Below the pieces are notes generated by a model. It did not search any database. It had not been told where the DNA came from and saw only the letters and a program-made list of their open reading frames with translations. A stretch of DNA of 5,803 bases from an uncultured Arcobacter sp. Lineage in GTDB: Bacteria; Campylobacterota; Campylobacteria; Campylobacterales; Arcobacteraceae. The translations under genes and the position numbers were made by a program. The DNA lies in NCBI GenBank assembly GCA_913062735.1, contig CAJXWI010000191.1, positions 1 through 5,803 on the forward strand, given 5' to 3'. Numbering within the stretch: position 1 is the first letter of the stretch; the number at the start of each line of letters is the position of its first letter. Of the stretch, positions 1 through 4,755 are shown piece by piece.

Positions 1-392
1 ATATACCCCAAGAAATTACACAAAAAGAAAGCAAAGAAATTTTTGATGGTATAAATGATTTAACAAATGATATAAAAGGTGAAATATATACGATTGTAAG
101 GAAACTTGCATCAGATCCTATTAAACTACAAGACAGTTTTATTCCAAGTCCTGGGGAGGTACGAAAACTAATGATTGCAAAAGGTCTTTTAGAGCATCCC
201 TCTTTGATTATTCTTGATGAACCTACGAATCATATGGATTTGGATTCTATTGTATCTTTAGAGCTTGCATTAAGAGAATACAGAGGAACTATACTTGTAA
301 TCTCTCATGACAAGCCTTTTCTAGAATCAATTGTAAGCGAAACTTGGATTTTTGAAAAAGAAAAAGAAGACAGATACCGAATTATTTATTAA
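1..392 (+). CDS. ABC-F family ATPase, C-terminal fragment (cut by the left window edge)
   Basis: The frame is open from base 3 to the TAA at 390-392, giving 129 residues with no start codon needed inside the window; the gene continues to the left. The visible part is the end of a second ABC nucleotide-binding domain. It has the signature SPGE at 147-158 (the ABC-F version of LSGGQ) followed by VRKL, a Walker B region LIILDE, then PTNHMDL, the marker of ABC-F proteins, and the switch histidine in VISHD. No membrane segment is seen, as expected for this soluble class, whose members act on the ribosome in translation or antibiotic protection. Family placement is firm; the subfamily and any resistance role cannot be judged from the fragment. 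An in-frame ATG at 171 lies after the signature motif and is not a plausible start. Confidence 0.9.
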   Translation, partial: IPQEITQKESKEIFDGINDLTNDIKGEIYTIVRKLASDPIKLQDSFIPSPGEVRKLMIAKGLLEHPSLIILDEPTNHMDLDSIVSLELALREYRGTILVISHDKPFLESIVSETWIFEKEKEDRYRIIY

Positions 393-416
393 AGAGAATA
401 AAAACCAGATTCTTTT
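392..416. terminator. Convergent hairpin between the ABC-F gene and the minus-strand gene
   Basis: AAGAGAAT (392-399) pairs with ATTCTTTT (409-416) to give 8 bp, one of them G-U, around a 9-base loop. It sits exactly between two convergent stop codons (390-392 on plus, 422-424 on minus). The loop carries an A-run, so the minus-strand transcript has a T-rich loop, and the plus-strand right arm ends in TTTT. The stem is AT-rich and therefore weak, so the position is the stronger part of the evidence. Confidence 0.45.
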
Positions 417-421
417 AATCT

Positions 422-736
422 CTAGCCAATATCTAAAGGAATGAAGTTCTCTTGTAGTTCAATACTTGTAAAACGTTCATTCTCTTCTTTTAGAATCTCT
501 TTAATTCTCTCTTCAATTGCATCAAGTAAAACTATTTTATCTTCCTTATTTGTAGGCATTATAGCTTCAATAATGACAGCTTTTTCTATGATGATATTTA
601 GGTCTTCGTGCTCTAGATTAGCCCTTACTTTAGCTGCTATTAGGTTTGTTATGCATTCCTTGTCATAAAAACAAGCTTCAATATTAACCTCAATCTTTTT
701 GGCTTTTTCTTGTAAAACTTTTAAATATCCGTTCAT
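422..736 (-). CDS. Hypothetical protein, 104 residues
   Basis: I do not recognise this family. The start ATG (734-736) is supported by AAGGA a few bases upstream on the minus strand and a perfect TATAAT further up. The protein is soluble, acidic and Lys/Glu-rich, with no signal peptide or membrane segment. It probably forms helices at both ends (residues about 3-16 and 66-88, the latter rich in E/K/I/L and possibly a short coiled coil) with a hydrophobic patch IIIEKAVIIEAIMP near residues 48-61. Two cysteines lie in the first third. It converges with the ABC-F gene and is transcribed alone. A 75-codon frame on the opposite strand inside it is a shadow. That it is a real gene is fairly sure; no function can be assigned. 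Confidence 0.75.
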   Translation of the reverse strand: MNGYLKVLQEKAKKIEVNIEACFYDKECITNLIAAKVRANLEHEDLNIIIEKAVIIEAIMPTNKEDKIVLLDAIEERIKEILKEENERFTSIELQENFIPLDIG

Positions 737-755
737 AAGAATCCTTTATACTTTT

Positions 756-761
756 ATTATA
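756..761 (-). promoter_or_regulatory. -10 box of the 104-residue minus-strand gene
   Basis: On the minus strand this reads TATAAT, preceded by a T-rich run (CTTTTGTTT). It lies about 20 bases from the ATG, with AAGGA between them. No good -35 box is seen, which is common in Campylobacterota promoters. Confidence 0.5.
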
Positions 762-851
762 AAACAAAAGTGTAAAGGATTTCTTTAGTCTTTGTATTTT
801 CTTTGAAGATTACTTCCTTATGCATCTTATATCAGGAGTTTTTTTGTTTAA

Positions 852-857
852 TATAGT
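852..857 (+). promoter_or_regulatory. Candidate -10 box for the leader and TipAS-like unit
   Basis: TATAGT (five of six matches to TATAAT) is preceded by the T-rich stretch TTTTTGTTTA. It would start a transcript near 865 that includes the 13-codon frame at 906 and the TipAS-like gene. A second option, TATAAA at 878-883, would start only a few bases before the ribosome binding site and is less likely. Confidence 0.35.
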
Positions 858-905
858 TATTCTTTTTGCTAAGAAAATATAAAATAATTTTTAAGGAGCT
901 AATTA

Positions 906-947
906 ATGTTTTGTTTTACCCTTGAGGTTAAAAGAACCTCGTTTTAA
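906..947 (+). CDS. Possible 13-residue leader peptide upstream of the TipAS-like gene
   Basis: The frame encodes M-F-C-F-T-L-E-V-K-R-T-S-F and ends at TAA (945-947). It is preceded by AAGGAG (893-898) seven bases before the ATG, the best ribosome binding site in the neighbourhood and clearly better than that of the following gene. The second half contains a 6-bp GC-containing hairpin (924-940). The frame ends 49 bases before the TipAS-like start. A translated short frame with an internal hairpin ahead of a possible drug-binding protein recalls leader-peptide attenuators of resistance genes, but I see no known arrest motif. It could also be chance, or an untranslated terminator-like element. 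Not all evidence points one way, so confidence is moderate. Confidence 0.4.
   Translation: MFCFTLEVKRTSF
924..945 (+). promoter_or_regulatory. Hairpin inside the leader frame, terminator/attenuator-like
   Basis: GAGGTT (924-929), loop AAAAG (930-934) and AACCTC (935-940) form a perfect 6-bp stem with three G-C pairs, followed by GTTTT (941-945). In such AT-rich DNA a GC-containing stem followed by a T-run is notable. The T-run is short for a full terminator, so attenuation or partial termination is the more cautious reading. Confidence 0.45.
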
Positions 948-954
948 ATTTAGG

Positions 955-970
955 TGAAGCTCAGGCTTTA
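955..970 (+). promoter_or_regulatory. Second hairpin between the leader frame and the TipAS-like gene
   Basis: TGAAGC (955-960), loop TCAG (961-964) and GCTTTA (965-970) pair over 6 bp with one G-U. It lies 15 bases after the leader hairpin and ends 26 bases before the next start codon. Two stems in tandem suggest a structured 5' region; whether they form alternative structures cannot be told by eye. Confidence 0.35.
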
Positions 971-996
971 AATAATATAAAAACTGTAGGTAAATT

Positions 997-1368
997 ATGA
1001 AAAGAAATGAATATATAGATGCTTGTAAAAAAGCTTTAAAAGTAGAACAAGAAAAAAGTCTTTTAGAAACGAATAACTGGTCACATGTAAATAAAGAAGA
1101 AGTTCATAGAAATTGGAATCTTTTATATGAACAAATAGCAGTAGAATTGGATACTCTTGATCCTTTAGATAATAAAGCACAAGATTTTACAAGAGAACAT
1201 TATACGATAGTTTGTGCTTTTTATAAACCAAGTAAAGAAGCATATATTGGCATGAGTTTCTTTTATAAAGAAGATAAAGGAATGAGAGAATTTCATCAGT
1301 CTTTTCATGTAAAAATGCTGACATTTTTGGAAGAAGCAATTTATATTTATGCTTGCAAAAATTTATAA
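997..1368 (+). CDS. Stand-alone TipAS-like domain protein, 123 residues
   Basis: The C-terminal two thirds resemble the TipAS antibiotic-recognition domain, the all-alpha effector domain of MerR-type regulators such as TipAL, Mta and AlbA, which binds thiopeptides or other bulky drugs. What I see in order: a W near residue 40 (HRNWNLLYEQIA), the AQDFTREHY segment (61-69), FYKPSKEAYIGM (75-86), then YKED (90-93) where TipAS has YVxDxRF, and a final helix FLEEAIYIYA (110-119). The length matches a single TipAS domain. The MerR DNA-binding helix and coiled coil are absent, so it is unlikely to be a direct regulator; binding or sequestering a ligand is possible but inferred. The start at 997 has only a weak AGG (988-990). 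A structured leader region lies upstream and a strong hairpin downstream, so it is probably transcribed with the leader only. Confidence 0.75.
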   Translation: MKRNEYIDACKKALKVEQEKSLLETNNWSHVNKEEVHRNWNLLYEQIAVELDTLDPLDNKAQDFTREHYTIVCAFYKPSKEAYIGMSFFYKEDKGMREFHQSFHVKMLTFLEEAIYIYACKNL

Positions 1369-1425
1369 TGCAAGAAACTTTTTTATTAACAATAATTAAG
1401 GTTTAAATAGAATAAGTATATGAAT

Positions 1426-1454
1426 CTAGGATAGTAATTTACTATCCTAGTTTT
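1426..1454. terminator. Strong bidirectional terminator hairpin
   Basis: A perfect 11-bp inverted repeat, CTAGGATAGTA (1426-1436) and TACTATCCTAG (1440-1450), surrounds a 3-base loop and is followed by TTTT (1451-1454). It lies between the converging TipAS-like gene (ends 1368) and the 57-residue minus-strand gene (stop at 1470-1472), so it probably serves both. It is the clearest terminator in the window. Confidence 0.75.
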
Positions 1455-1469
1455 GAAAGAAATTGAAAA

Positions 1470-1643
1470 CTATTCTACTTGTTCTTGTAAAGAAGCAAAG
1501 GCTTTTTTATAGGCTGCTGCTTGATTATGATCCAAAGACAAGGTCATTGGTAAGTCTTTTAAGAAATCAATAATTACTTCGATATTTTTATTTGCTTCTT
1601 GGGCTTTATGTAACGCGGTACTTGCTTTTTTTTCTGCACTCAT
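1470..1643 (-). CDS. Small hypothetical protein, 57 residues
   Basis: The frame reads from the ATG at 1641-1643 to the TAG at 1470-1472. AAGGA lies seven bases before the ATG on the minus strand, and a TATACT box lies about 40 bases upstream. The product begins MSAEKKASTALHKAQEANKN and ends ASLQEQVE. It is soluble and helix-prone: an Ala/Lys/Gln-rich amphipathic N-terminal helix, a hydrophobic stretch IEVIIDFLKDLPM (21-33), then a second Ala-rich helix (41-56). No cysteine, signal peptide or membrane segment is present. I do not recognise the family. Good codon structure, a good ribosome binding site and a terminator just past the stop make it a likely real gene, divergent from the permease operon. 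Confidence 0.65.
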   Translation of the reverse strand: MSAEKKASTALHKAQEANKNIEVIIDFLKDLPMTLSLDHNQAAAYKKAFASLQEQVE

Positions 1644-1681
1644 AGATAAGTCCTTTTAAAATAAGTTTGTTTCACATCTAG

Positions 1682-1687
1682 AGTATA
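1682..1687 (-). promoter_or_regulatory. Candidate -10 box of the 57-residue gene
   Basis: On the minus strand this reads TATACT (five of six matches to TATAAT). It would start transcription about 30 bases before the ATG. There is no clear -35 box. Confidence 0.35.
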
Positions 1688-1714
1688 TTTAAAGAAAACT
1701 AAAAATACAGAATG

Positions 1715-1751
1715 AACTATTCAACTTCACTTTTGTTGAAATTAAATAGTT
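1715..1751. promoter_or_regulatory. Inverted repeat in the divergent intergenic region
   Basis: AACTAT (1715-1720) and TCAAC (1721-1725) pair with GTTGA (1735-1739) and ATAGTT (1746-1751), with a 6-base bulge on the right side and a 9-base loop. The inner part, TTCAAC-N9-GTTGAA (1720-1740), has the TCAA...TTGA layout known from ArsR/CadC-type operators. It lies between the divergent promoters of the 57-residue gene and the permease operon, so an operator role is possible but unproven. Confidence 0.35.
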
Positions 1752-1772
1752 TTAAGTTAATACTTCCATATT

Positions 1773-1830
1773 ACTAGAAATAACAAAGTTTCTTTTAAGC
1801 TAGTTAATTCTATAATTCTGGAAGTAACGA
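1773..1830 (+). promoter_or_regulatory. Permease operon promoter with two CTRGAARTAAC repeats
   Basis: TATAAT (1811-1816) is a perfect -10 box and runs directly into TTCTGGAA (1816-1823). AAGGA (1835-1839) follows, six bases before the permease ATG. CTAGAAATAACAAAG (1774-1788) recurs 44 bases downstream as CTGGAAGTAACGAAC (1818-1832), close to four helical turns. The same -10 plus TTCTAGAA element precedes the arsR and toxin-like genes, which suggests a shared regulator. The -10 call is good; the operator call is inferred. Confidence 0.5.
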
Positions 1831-1845
1831 ACCAAAGGATGTTAA

Positions 1846-2883
1846 ATGTCACAAGAAATACTAAATCAATTATATGCAGCAGGTCAGTTTTTTATATTTG
1901 GATTTTTAGAATTGTCAATACTGTTTTTAGGTGTTAGTTTTTTAGTTGAAATACTAAATGTATTTATGAATCCCCAAAAAGTACAAAAAGTTTTATCTTC
2001 TAGCAAAGGGGGCTATTTAATAGCTTCAGCCCTTGGTTCTCTTACACCCTTTTGTTCTTGTTCAACCATTCCATTAACGCTAGGCTTGTTAAAAGCACGT
2101 GCTGCTTTTGGTCCTATCATGACATTTTTGTTTACTTCTCCTTTATTAAACCCAATTGTAGTAATTGTTTTTTGGTCTGCTTTTGGATATCAAGTTACGC
2201 TGGTTTATGCATTAATTGCCTTTTGTGTCTCAATTCTTGCAGGTTTCACTTTAGAGAAAATGGGTTTTGAAAGATTTATTAAAAAGGAGATTTTTCAAGA
2301 TGAGCAGAGCGAAAAAAAATCATTTTCTTTAAAAGGGAATGCAAGTAGCTCTTGTTGCAATATAAGTTCAAAGCCTAAATTTAGTGTAAATATAAAAAAT
2401 TCTAGTGCTTCTGCATGTTGTAGTTCAAAGCCTATAAATAAAGATGAGAGTAAAAAAAGTAAATGGCAAAGACTTACGGATAAAGATTTAATTAAAAAAA
2501 CATGGAAACAGTTTTTATCCTTTGCTCCGTATATTTCAATAGGTATTGCTATTGGTGCTTTTGTTCATGGTTTTGTGCCCAATGAAGTTTTAAAAGAATA
2601 TGCAGGAAATGACAATCCTTTGGCAATTCCATTTTCAGCACTACTTGGAATTCCTTTATATATACGAGCCAGTTCTATGGTGGGATTAGCACCTGCATTA
2701 TTAGATGGGGGCGTTTCAATGGGAGCAATTTTAGCGCTTACCGTTGCAGGTGCGGGGGCTTCTTTGCCTGAGATGATTATGTTAAAGAAAATTTTCAAAC
2801 TGCCAATTATGATTTTCTTTTTAGTGTCAGTGTTTACTATGGCCATAGTTTGTGGTTATTTAGTTAATTTATACTTTGTATAG
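1846..2883 (+). CDS. ArsP_1/DUF318-family permease, putative metalloid efflux
   Basis: This 345-residue protein has eight likely membrane segments (about 14-38, 56-82, 88-111, 115-135, 224-243, 256-278, 286-305 and 319-343), the layout of ArsP-type permeases, whose Campylobacter jejuni member exports trivalent organoarsenicals. The family hallmark is TPFCSCSTIP at residues 67-76 with Cys70 and Cys72. The second half carries the matching GIPLY...GAGASLPEMIMLKK region (268-315). Between the halves is a long hydrophilic loop (about 137-223) with two Cys-Cys pairs (170-171 and 191-192), each soon followed by SSKP. AAGGA six bases before the ATG fixes the start. The gene is first in an operon with the C-S lyase nine bases downstream. 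The family is sure. Substrate is not: arsenicals are favoured by the nearby arsR, but related permeases have been linked to copper or zinc. Confidence 0.85.
   Translation: MSQEILNQLYAAGQFFIFGFLELSILFLGVSFLVEILNVFMNPQKVQKVLSSSKGGYLIASALGSLTPFCSCSTIPLTLGLLKARAAFGPIMTFLFTSPLLNPIVVIVFWSAFGYQVTLVYALIAFCVSILAGFTLEKMGFERFIKKEIFQDEQSEKKSFSLKGNASSSCCNISSKPKFSVNIKNSSASACCSSKPINKDESKKSKWQRLTDKDLIKKTWKQFLSFAPYISIGIAIGAFVHGFVPNEVLKEYAGNDNPLAIPFSALLGIPLYIRASSMVGLAPALLDGGVSMGAILALTVAGAGASLPEMIMLKKIFKLPIMIFFLVSVFTMAIVCGYLVNLYFV
2365..2434 (+). repeat. Short direct repeat encoding duplicated Cys-Cys segments
   Basis: AGTTCAAAGCCTA occurs at 2365-2377 and again at 2422-2434, 57 bases apart and so in frame. 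Each copy follows TGTTG encoding a Cys-Cys pair, giving CC-N-I-SSKP and CC-SSKP in the protein. This looks like an internal duplication of a metal-binding segment in the cytoplasmic loop of the permease. Confidence 0.55.
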
Positions 2884-2892
2884 GAGAATGAA

Positions 2893-4071
2893 ATGTTTAA
2901 TAAAATAATAGATACATCAAGAGTTAATTTAGTTAAAAATGATCCAAAATTCTTAGAAAATATATTTGGGAAAAAAGATTTATTGCCTTTTTGGATAGCT
3001 GATATGGATTTTGAAATTGCACCAGAGATTAAAGATGCGCTAATTCAAAGAGTAAATACGGGTCTTTTTGGATATGAAGTTAATACTTCAAGCTTAAAAA
3101 AATCCATAGCATCGTGGTATCTTAGAAGACATAATTGGAACATTGAAAAAGGAACACTTCATATTGCTCCTGGTATTATCTCTTCCATTGGAATGTTAAT
3201 TCAAATATTAACTAAAAAAGGAGATGGCGTAATTATTCAAACGCCAGTTTATCAGCGCTTTAACGATATTATTAAATCCAATGATAGAAAGGTCCTTAAT
3301 AATGCTTTAAAATTTGAAAATGGAAAATATGAAATTGATTTTGAAGATTTAGAGATAAAAGCAAAAGAAGGTAAAATTTTGCTTCTTTGTAATCCTCATA
3401 ATCCTATTGGAAAAGTATATACAAAACCAGAGCTTGAAAAAATAGCTAAAATTGCAAATAAAAATAATCTTGTTGTTATTTCAGATGAAATACATTCAGA
3501 TATAATATTTGGAAATAACAGTTTTATTCCGTATGGGTCACTGACGAAAGATTTAAGTGAAAACTCCATTTCCTTACTTTCTCCTGCAAAAACATTTAAT
3601 ATACCTTCTATTAGTAGTAGTTTTTTATACAGTAAAAATAAAGAAATTTTAAAAAAGTTTGATATCTTTATGAAGAATTTATCTTTAGATCATATTAATG
3701 CTATGAGTATTTTAGTTATGCAAGTAGCCTATGATAATGCAGAAAAATGGTTAGATGAACTTTTAGTTTATTTAGAAGAGAATATTAATTATGCGCAGAA
3801 GTATATTGATGAAAACCTACCTGGAATTAAAATGATAAAACCTGAAGGTACTTTTTTGCTTTGGCTTGATTGTAGAGGCTTAGAATTAGACAATAAAGAC
3901 TTAGAAAATTTATTTTTAGACGCTGGCTTAGCTTTAAATCCAGGGTATTGGTATGGTAAGAATGGAAATGGTTTTGTTAGGATGTCTATTGGAACATCAA
4001 AAAGTTTAATTACTAAAGCATTAGAGGCTTTGAAAATATCTCTTGAAAGTAAAAAAATATCAAGTAAGTAA
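2893..4071 (+). CDS. PLP-dependent C-S lyase, MalY/PatB family (cystathionine beta-lyase type)
   Basis: This 392-residue protein has the full length of the family, which splits cystathionine or cysteine conjugates into pyruvate, ammonia and a thiol or sulfide. Landmarks in order: FWIADMDF (33-40), the typical N-terminal PatB/MalY motif; GLFGYE (57-62); NPHNPIGKVY (167-176); the cofactor-binding Asp in VISDEIHSD (Asp198); SPAKTFNIPSI with the Schiff-base lysine Lys233; PEGTFLLWLDCRG (317-329); and GFVRMSIG with the substrate-carboxylate Arg363. All key residues are present, so it should be active and cytosolic. AGGAG (2882-2886) overlaps the permease stop, and the 9-base gap implies one transcript and probably coupled translation. 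The pairing with a metalloid-type permease hints at sulfide or thiol supply, or breakdown of a cysteine conjugate, rather than plain methionine synthesis. That context role is inferred. Confidence 0.9.
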   Translation: MFNKIIDTSRVNLVKNDPKFLENIFGKKDLLPFWIADMDFEIAPEIKDALIQRVNTGLFGYEVNTSSLKKSIASWYLRRHNWNIEKGTLHIAPGIISSIGMLIQILTKKGDGVIIQTPVYQRFNDIIKSNDRKVLNNALKFENGKYEIDFEDLEIKAKEGKILLLCNPHNPIGKVYTKPELEKIAKIANKNNLVVISDEIHSDIIFGNNSFIPYGSLTKDLSENSISLLSPAKTFNIPSISSSFLYSKNKEILKKFDIFMKNLSLDHINAMSILVMQVAYDNAEKWLDELLVYLEENINYAQKYIDENLPGIKMIKPEGTFLLWLDCRGLELDNKDLENLFLDAGLALNPGYWYGKNGNGFVRMSIGTSKSLITKALEALKISLESKKISSK

Positions 4072-4206
4072 AGTCACTTTAAAAGCACAGTTAGAAAAGA
4101 AGATTTTTAAGTATAGAATCCTTCAAAAAAGATTTTAATAGCTGCTTTGTTTTGTAAACGATTTTTAAAATAAGATGACTTTAGTAGAATAGATAATAAG
4201 AAAAAT

Positions 4207-4223
4207 AAATTTTTGTAAAATTT
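4207..4223. promoter_or_regulatory. AT-only inverted repeat over the arsR -35 region
   Basis: AAATTTT (4207-4213), TGT, AAAATTT (4217-4223) is a perfect 7-bp inverted repeat with a 3-base centre. It lies 11 bases before the arsR -10 box and covers where the -35 box would sit (TTGTAA at 4213-4218). It could be an autoregulatory operator, but repeats of A and T arise easily by chance here. Confidence 0.3.
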
Positions 4224-4231
4224 ATAATTAC

Positions 4232-4247
4232 TGCTATAATTCTAGAA
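4232..4247 (+). promoter_or_regulatory. arsR promoter: extended -10 fused to TTCTAGAA palindrome
   Basis: TGC-TATAAT (4232-4240) is an ideal extended -10 box. Its final T begins the perfect 8-base palindrome TTCTAGAA (4240-4247), followed by TAACAAAA. The block closely matches the element ahead of the permease. A repressor bound here would cover the transcription start, fitting ArsR-type autoregulation. Confidence 0.55.
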
Positions 4248-4267
4248 TAACAAAAATAGGATTTATG

Positions 4268-4591
4268 ATGAATGAAGAAAAATTAGTAAAATGTTTGGCA
4301 CAACTAGGAAATATTACTAGGTTAAGAATTTTTAGACTTTTAGTAAAAGCAGGAAAAGAAGGTTTGAGTGTTGGTAAAATACAAGAAAAACTTGTTATTC
4401 CTGCTTCAACACTTTCTCATCATATTTCAAAACTGCTTAATTTAGATTTAGTTAAACAAGAAAGAAAAGGCACAGTATTAAACTGTTTTGCAAACTATTC
4501 CATGTTGGATGAGGTAATATCTGAATTACAAGATCAATGTTGTGTAAACAGCCCCGCCATCCTAGAGAAAAATATTGCAATGAATAAATAA
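4268..4591 (+). CDS. arsR: ArsR-family transcriptional repressor with C-terminal Cys-Cys pair
   Basis: This small winged-helix protein (107 residues from the chosen start) matches ArsR/SmtB repressors throughout: LGNITRLRIFRLLVKAG, the recognition region IPASTLSHHISKLLNLDLV, then the wing QERKGTVLNCFANY. I chose the second ATG (4268) because AGGA (4258-4261) is six bases away; the ATG at 4265 is only three away and would add one Met. The C-terminal QCC (Cys91-Cys92) is where AfArsR-type sensors carry their arsenic ligands, but the third ligand, six residues after the pair, is Ile here. Other cysteines are Cys9 and Cys73. Two-cysteine members are reported to sense methylarsenite. It stands alone in its transcript, 196 bases after the C-S lyase, and probably controls the permease operon and itself. 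Family sure, ligand inferred. Confidence 0.9.
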   Translation: MNEEKLVKCLAQLGNITRLRIFRLLVKAGKEGLSVGKIQEKLVIPASTLSHHISKLLNLDLVKQERKGTVLNCFANYSMLDEVISELQDQCCVNSPAILEKNIAMNK

Positions 4592-4671
4592 AAAGGAATA
4601 CTAAGTGCTCTTCTCTTGTTAATTACTTACTAGACGCTGTAACATTCTTTTTTTATATTATTTTTATAGTC

Positions 4672-4692
4672 TTACAAATTGTAATATTTTTT
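4672..4692 (+). terminator. Weak terminator-like palindrome after arsR
   Basis: TTACAA (4672-4677), A, TTGTAA (4679-4684) is a perfect inverted repeat followed by TATTTTTT (4685-4692). As RNA it would form only about 5 bp around a 3-base loop, so termination would be weak. It could instead be a protein site in front of the toxin-like gene. Confidence 0.3.
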
Positions 4693-4712
4693 AGAGTTAA
4701 TAAAATTTAGGC

Positions 4713-4725
4713 TATTATTCTAGAA
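4713..4725 (+). promoter_or_regulatory. Promoter of the toxin-like gene with TTCTAGAA palindrome
   Basis: TATTAT (4713-4718), five of six matches to TATAAT, runs into TTCTAGAA (4718-4725) followed by ATAA, the same layout as the permease and arsR promoters. Transcription would start about 30 bases before the ATG at 4756. Confidence 0.45.
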
Positions 4726-4755
4726 ATAAATATACGTAATCTAGGATATAAAACT

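Noticed and set aside
441..668. 75-codon plus-strand open frame
   Set aside because: It lies antisense to the 104-residue minus-strand gene, which has a ribosome binding site and -10 box; the Ser/Ile-rich translation looks like a reverse-strand shadow.
757..825. 22-codon minus-strand frame upstream of the 104-residue gene
   Set aside because: No ribosome binding site is seen and its end overlaps the -10 box of the next gene, so it is probably chance.
995..1180. 61-codon minus-strand open frame
   Set aside because: It is antisense to the TipAS-like gene, with a Leu/Phe/Tyr-rich shadow composition and no protein resemblance.
2052..2270. 72-codon plus-strand open frame inside the permease
   Set aside because: It is an out-of-frame overlap with a clear family protein; Cys/Phe-rich translation without meaning.
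2565..2846. 93-codon minus-strand open frame inside the permease
   Set aside because: It is antisense to a conserved membrane region and has no ribosome binding site.
4605..4622. GTG-started 5-codon frame after arsR with AAGGA seven bases upstream
   Set aside because: Too short to support, and nothing downstream suggests a leader function; the AAGGA is likely chance in A-rich DNA.
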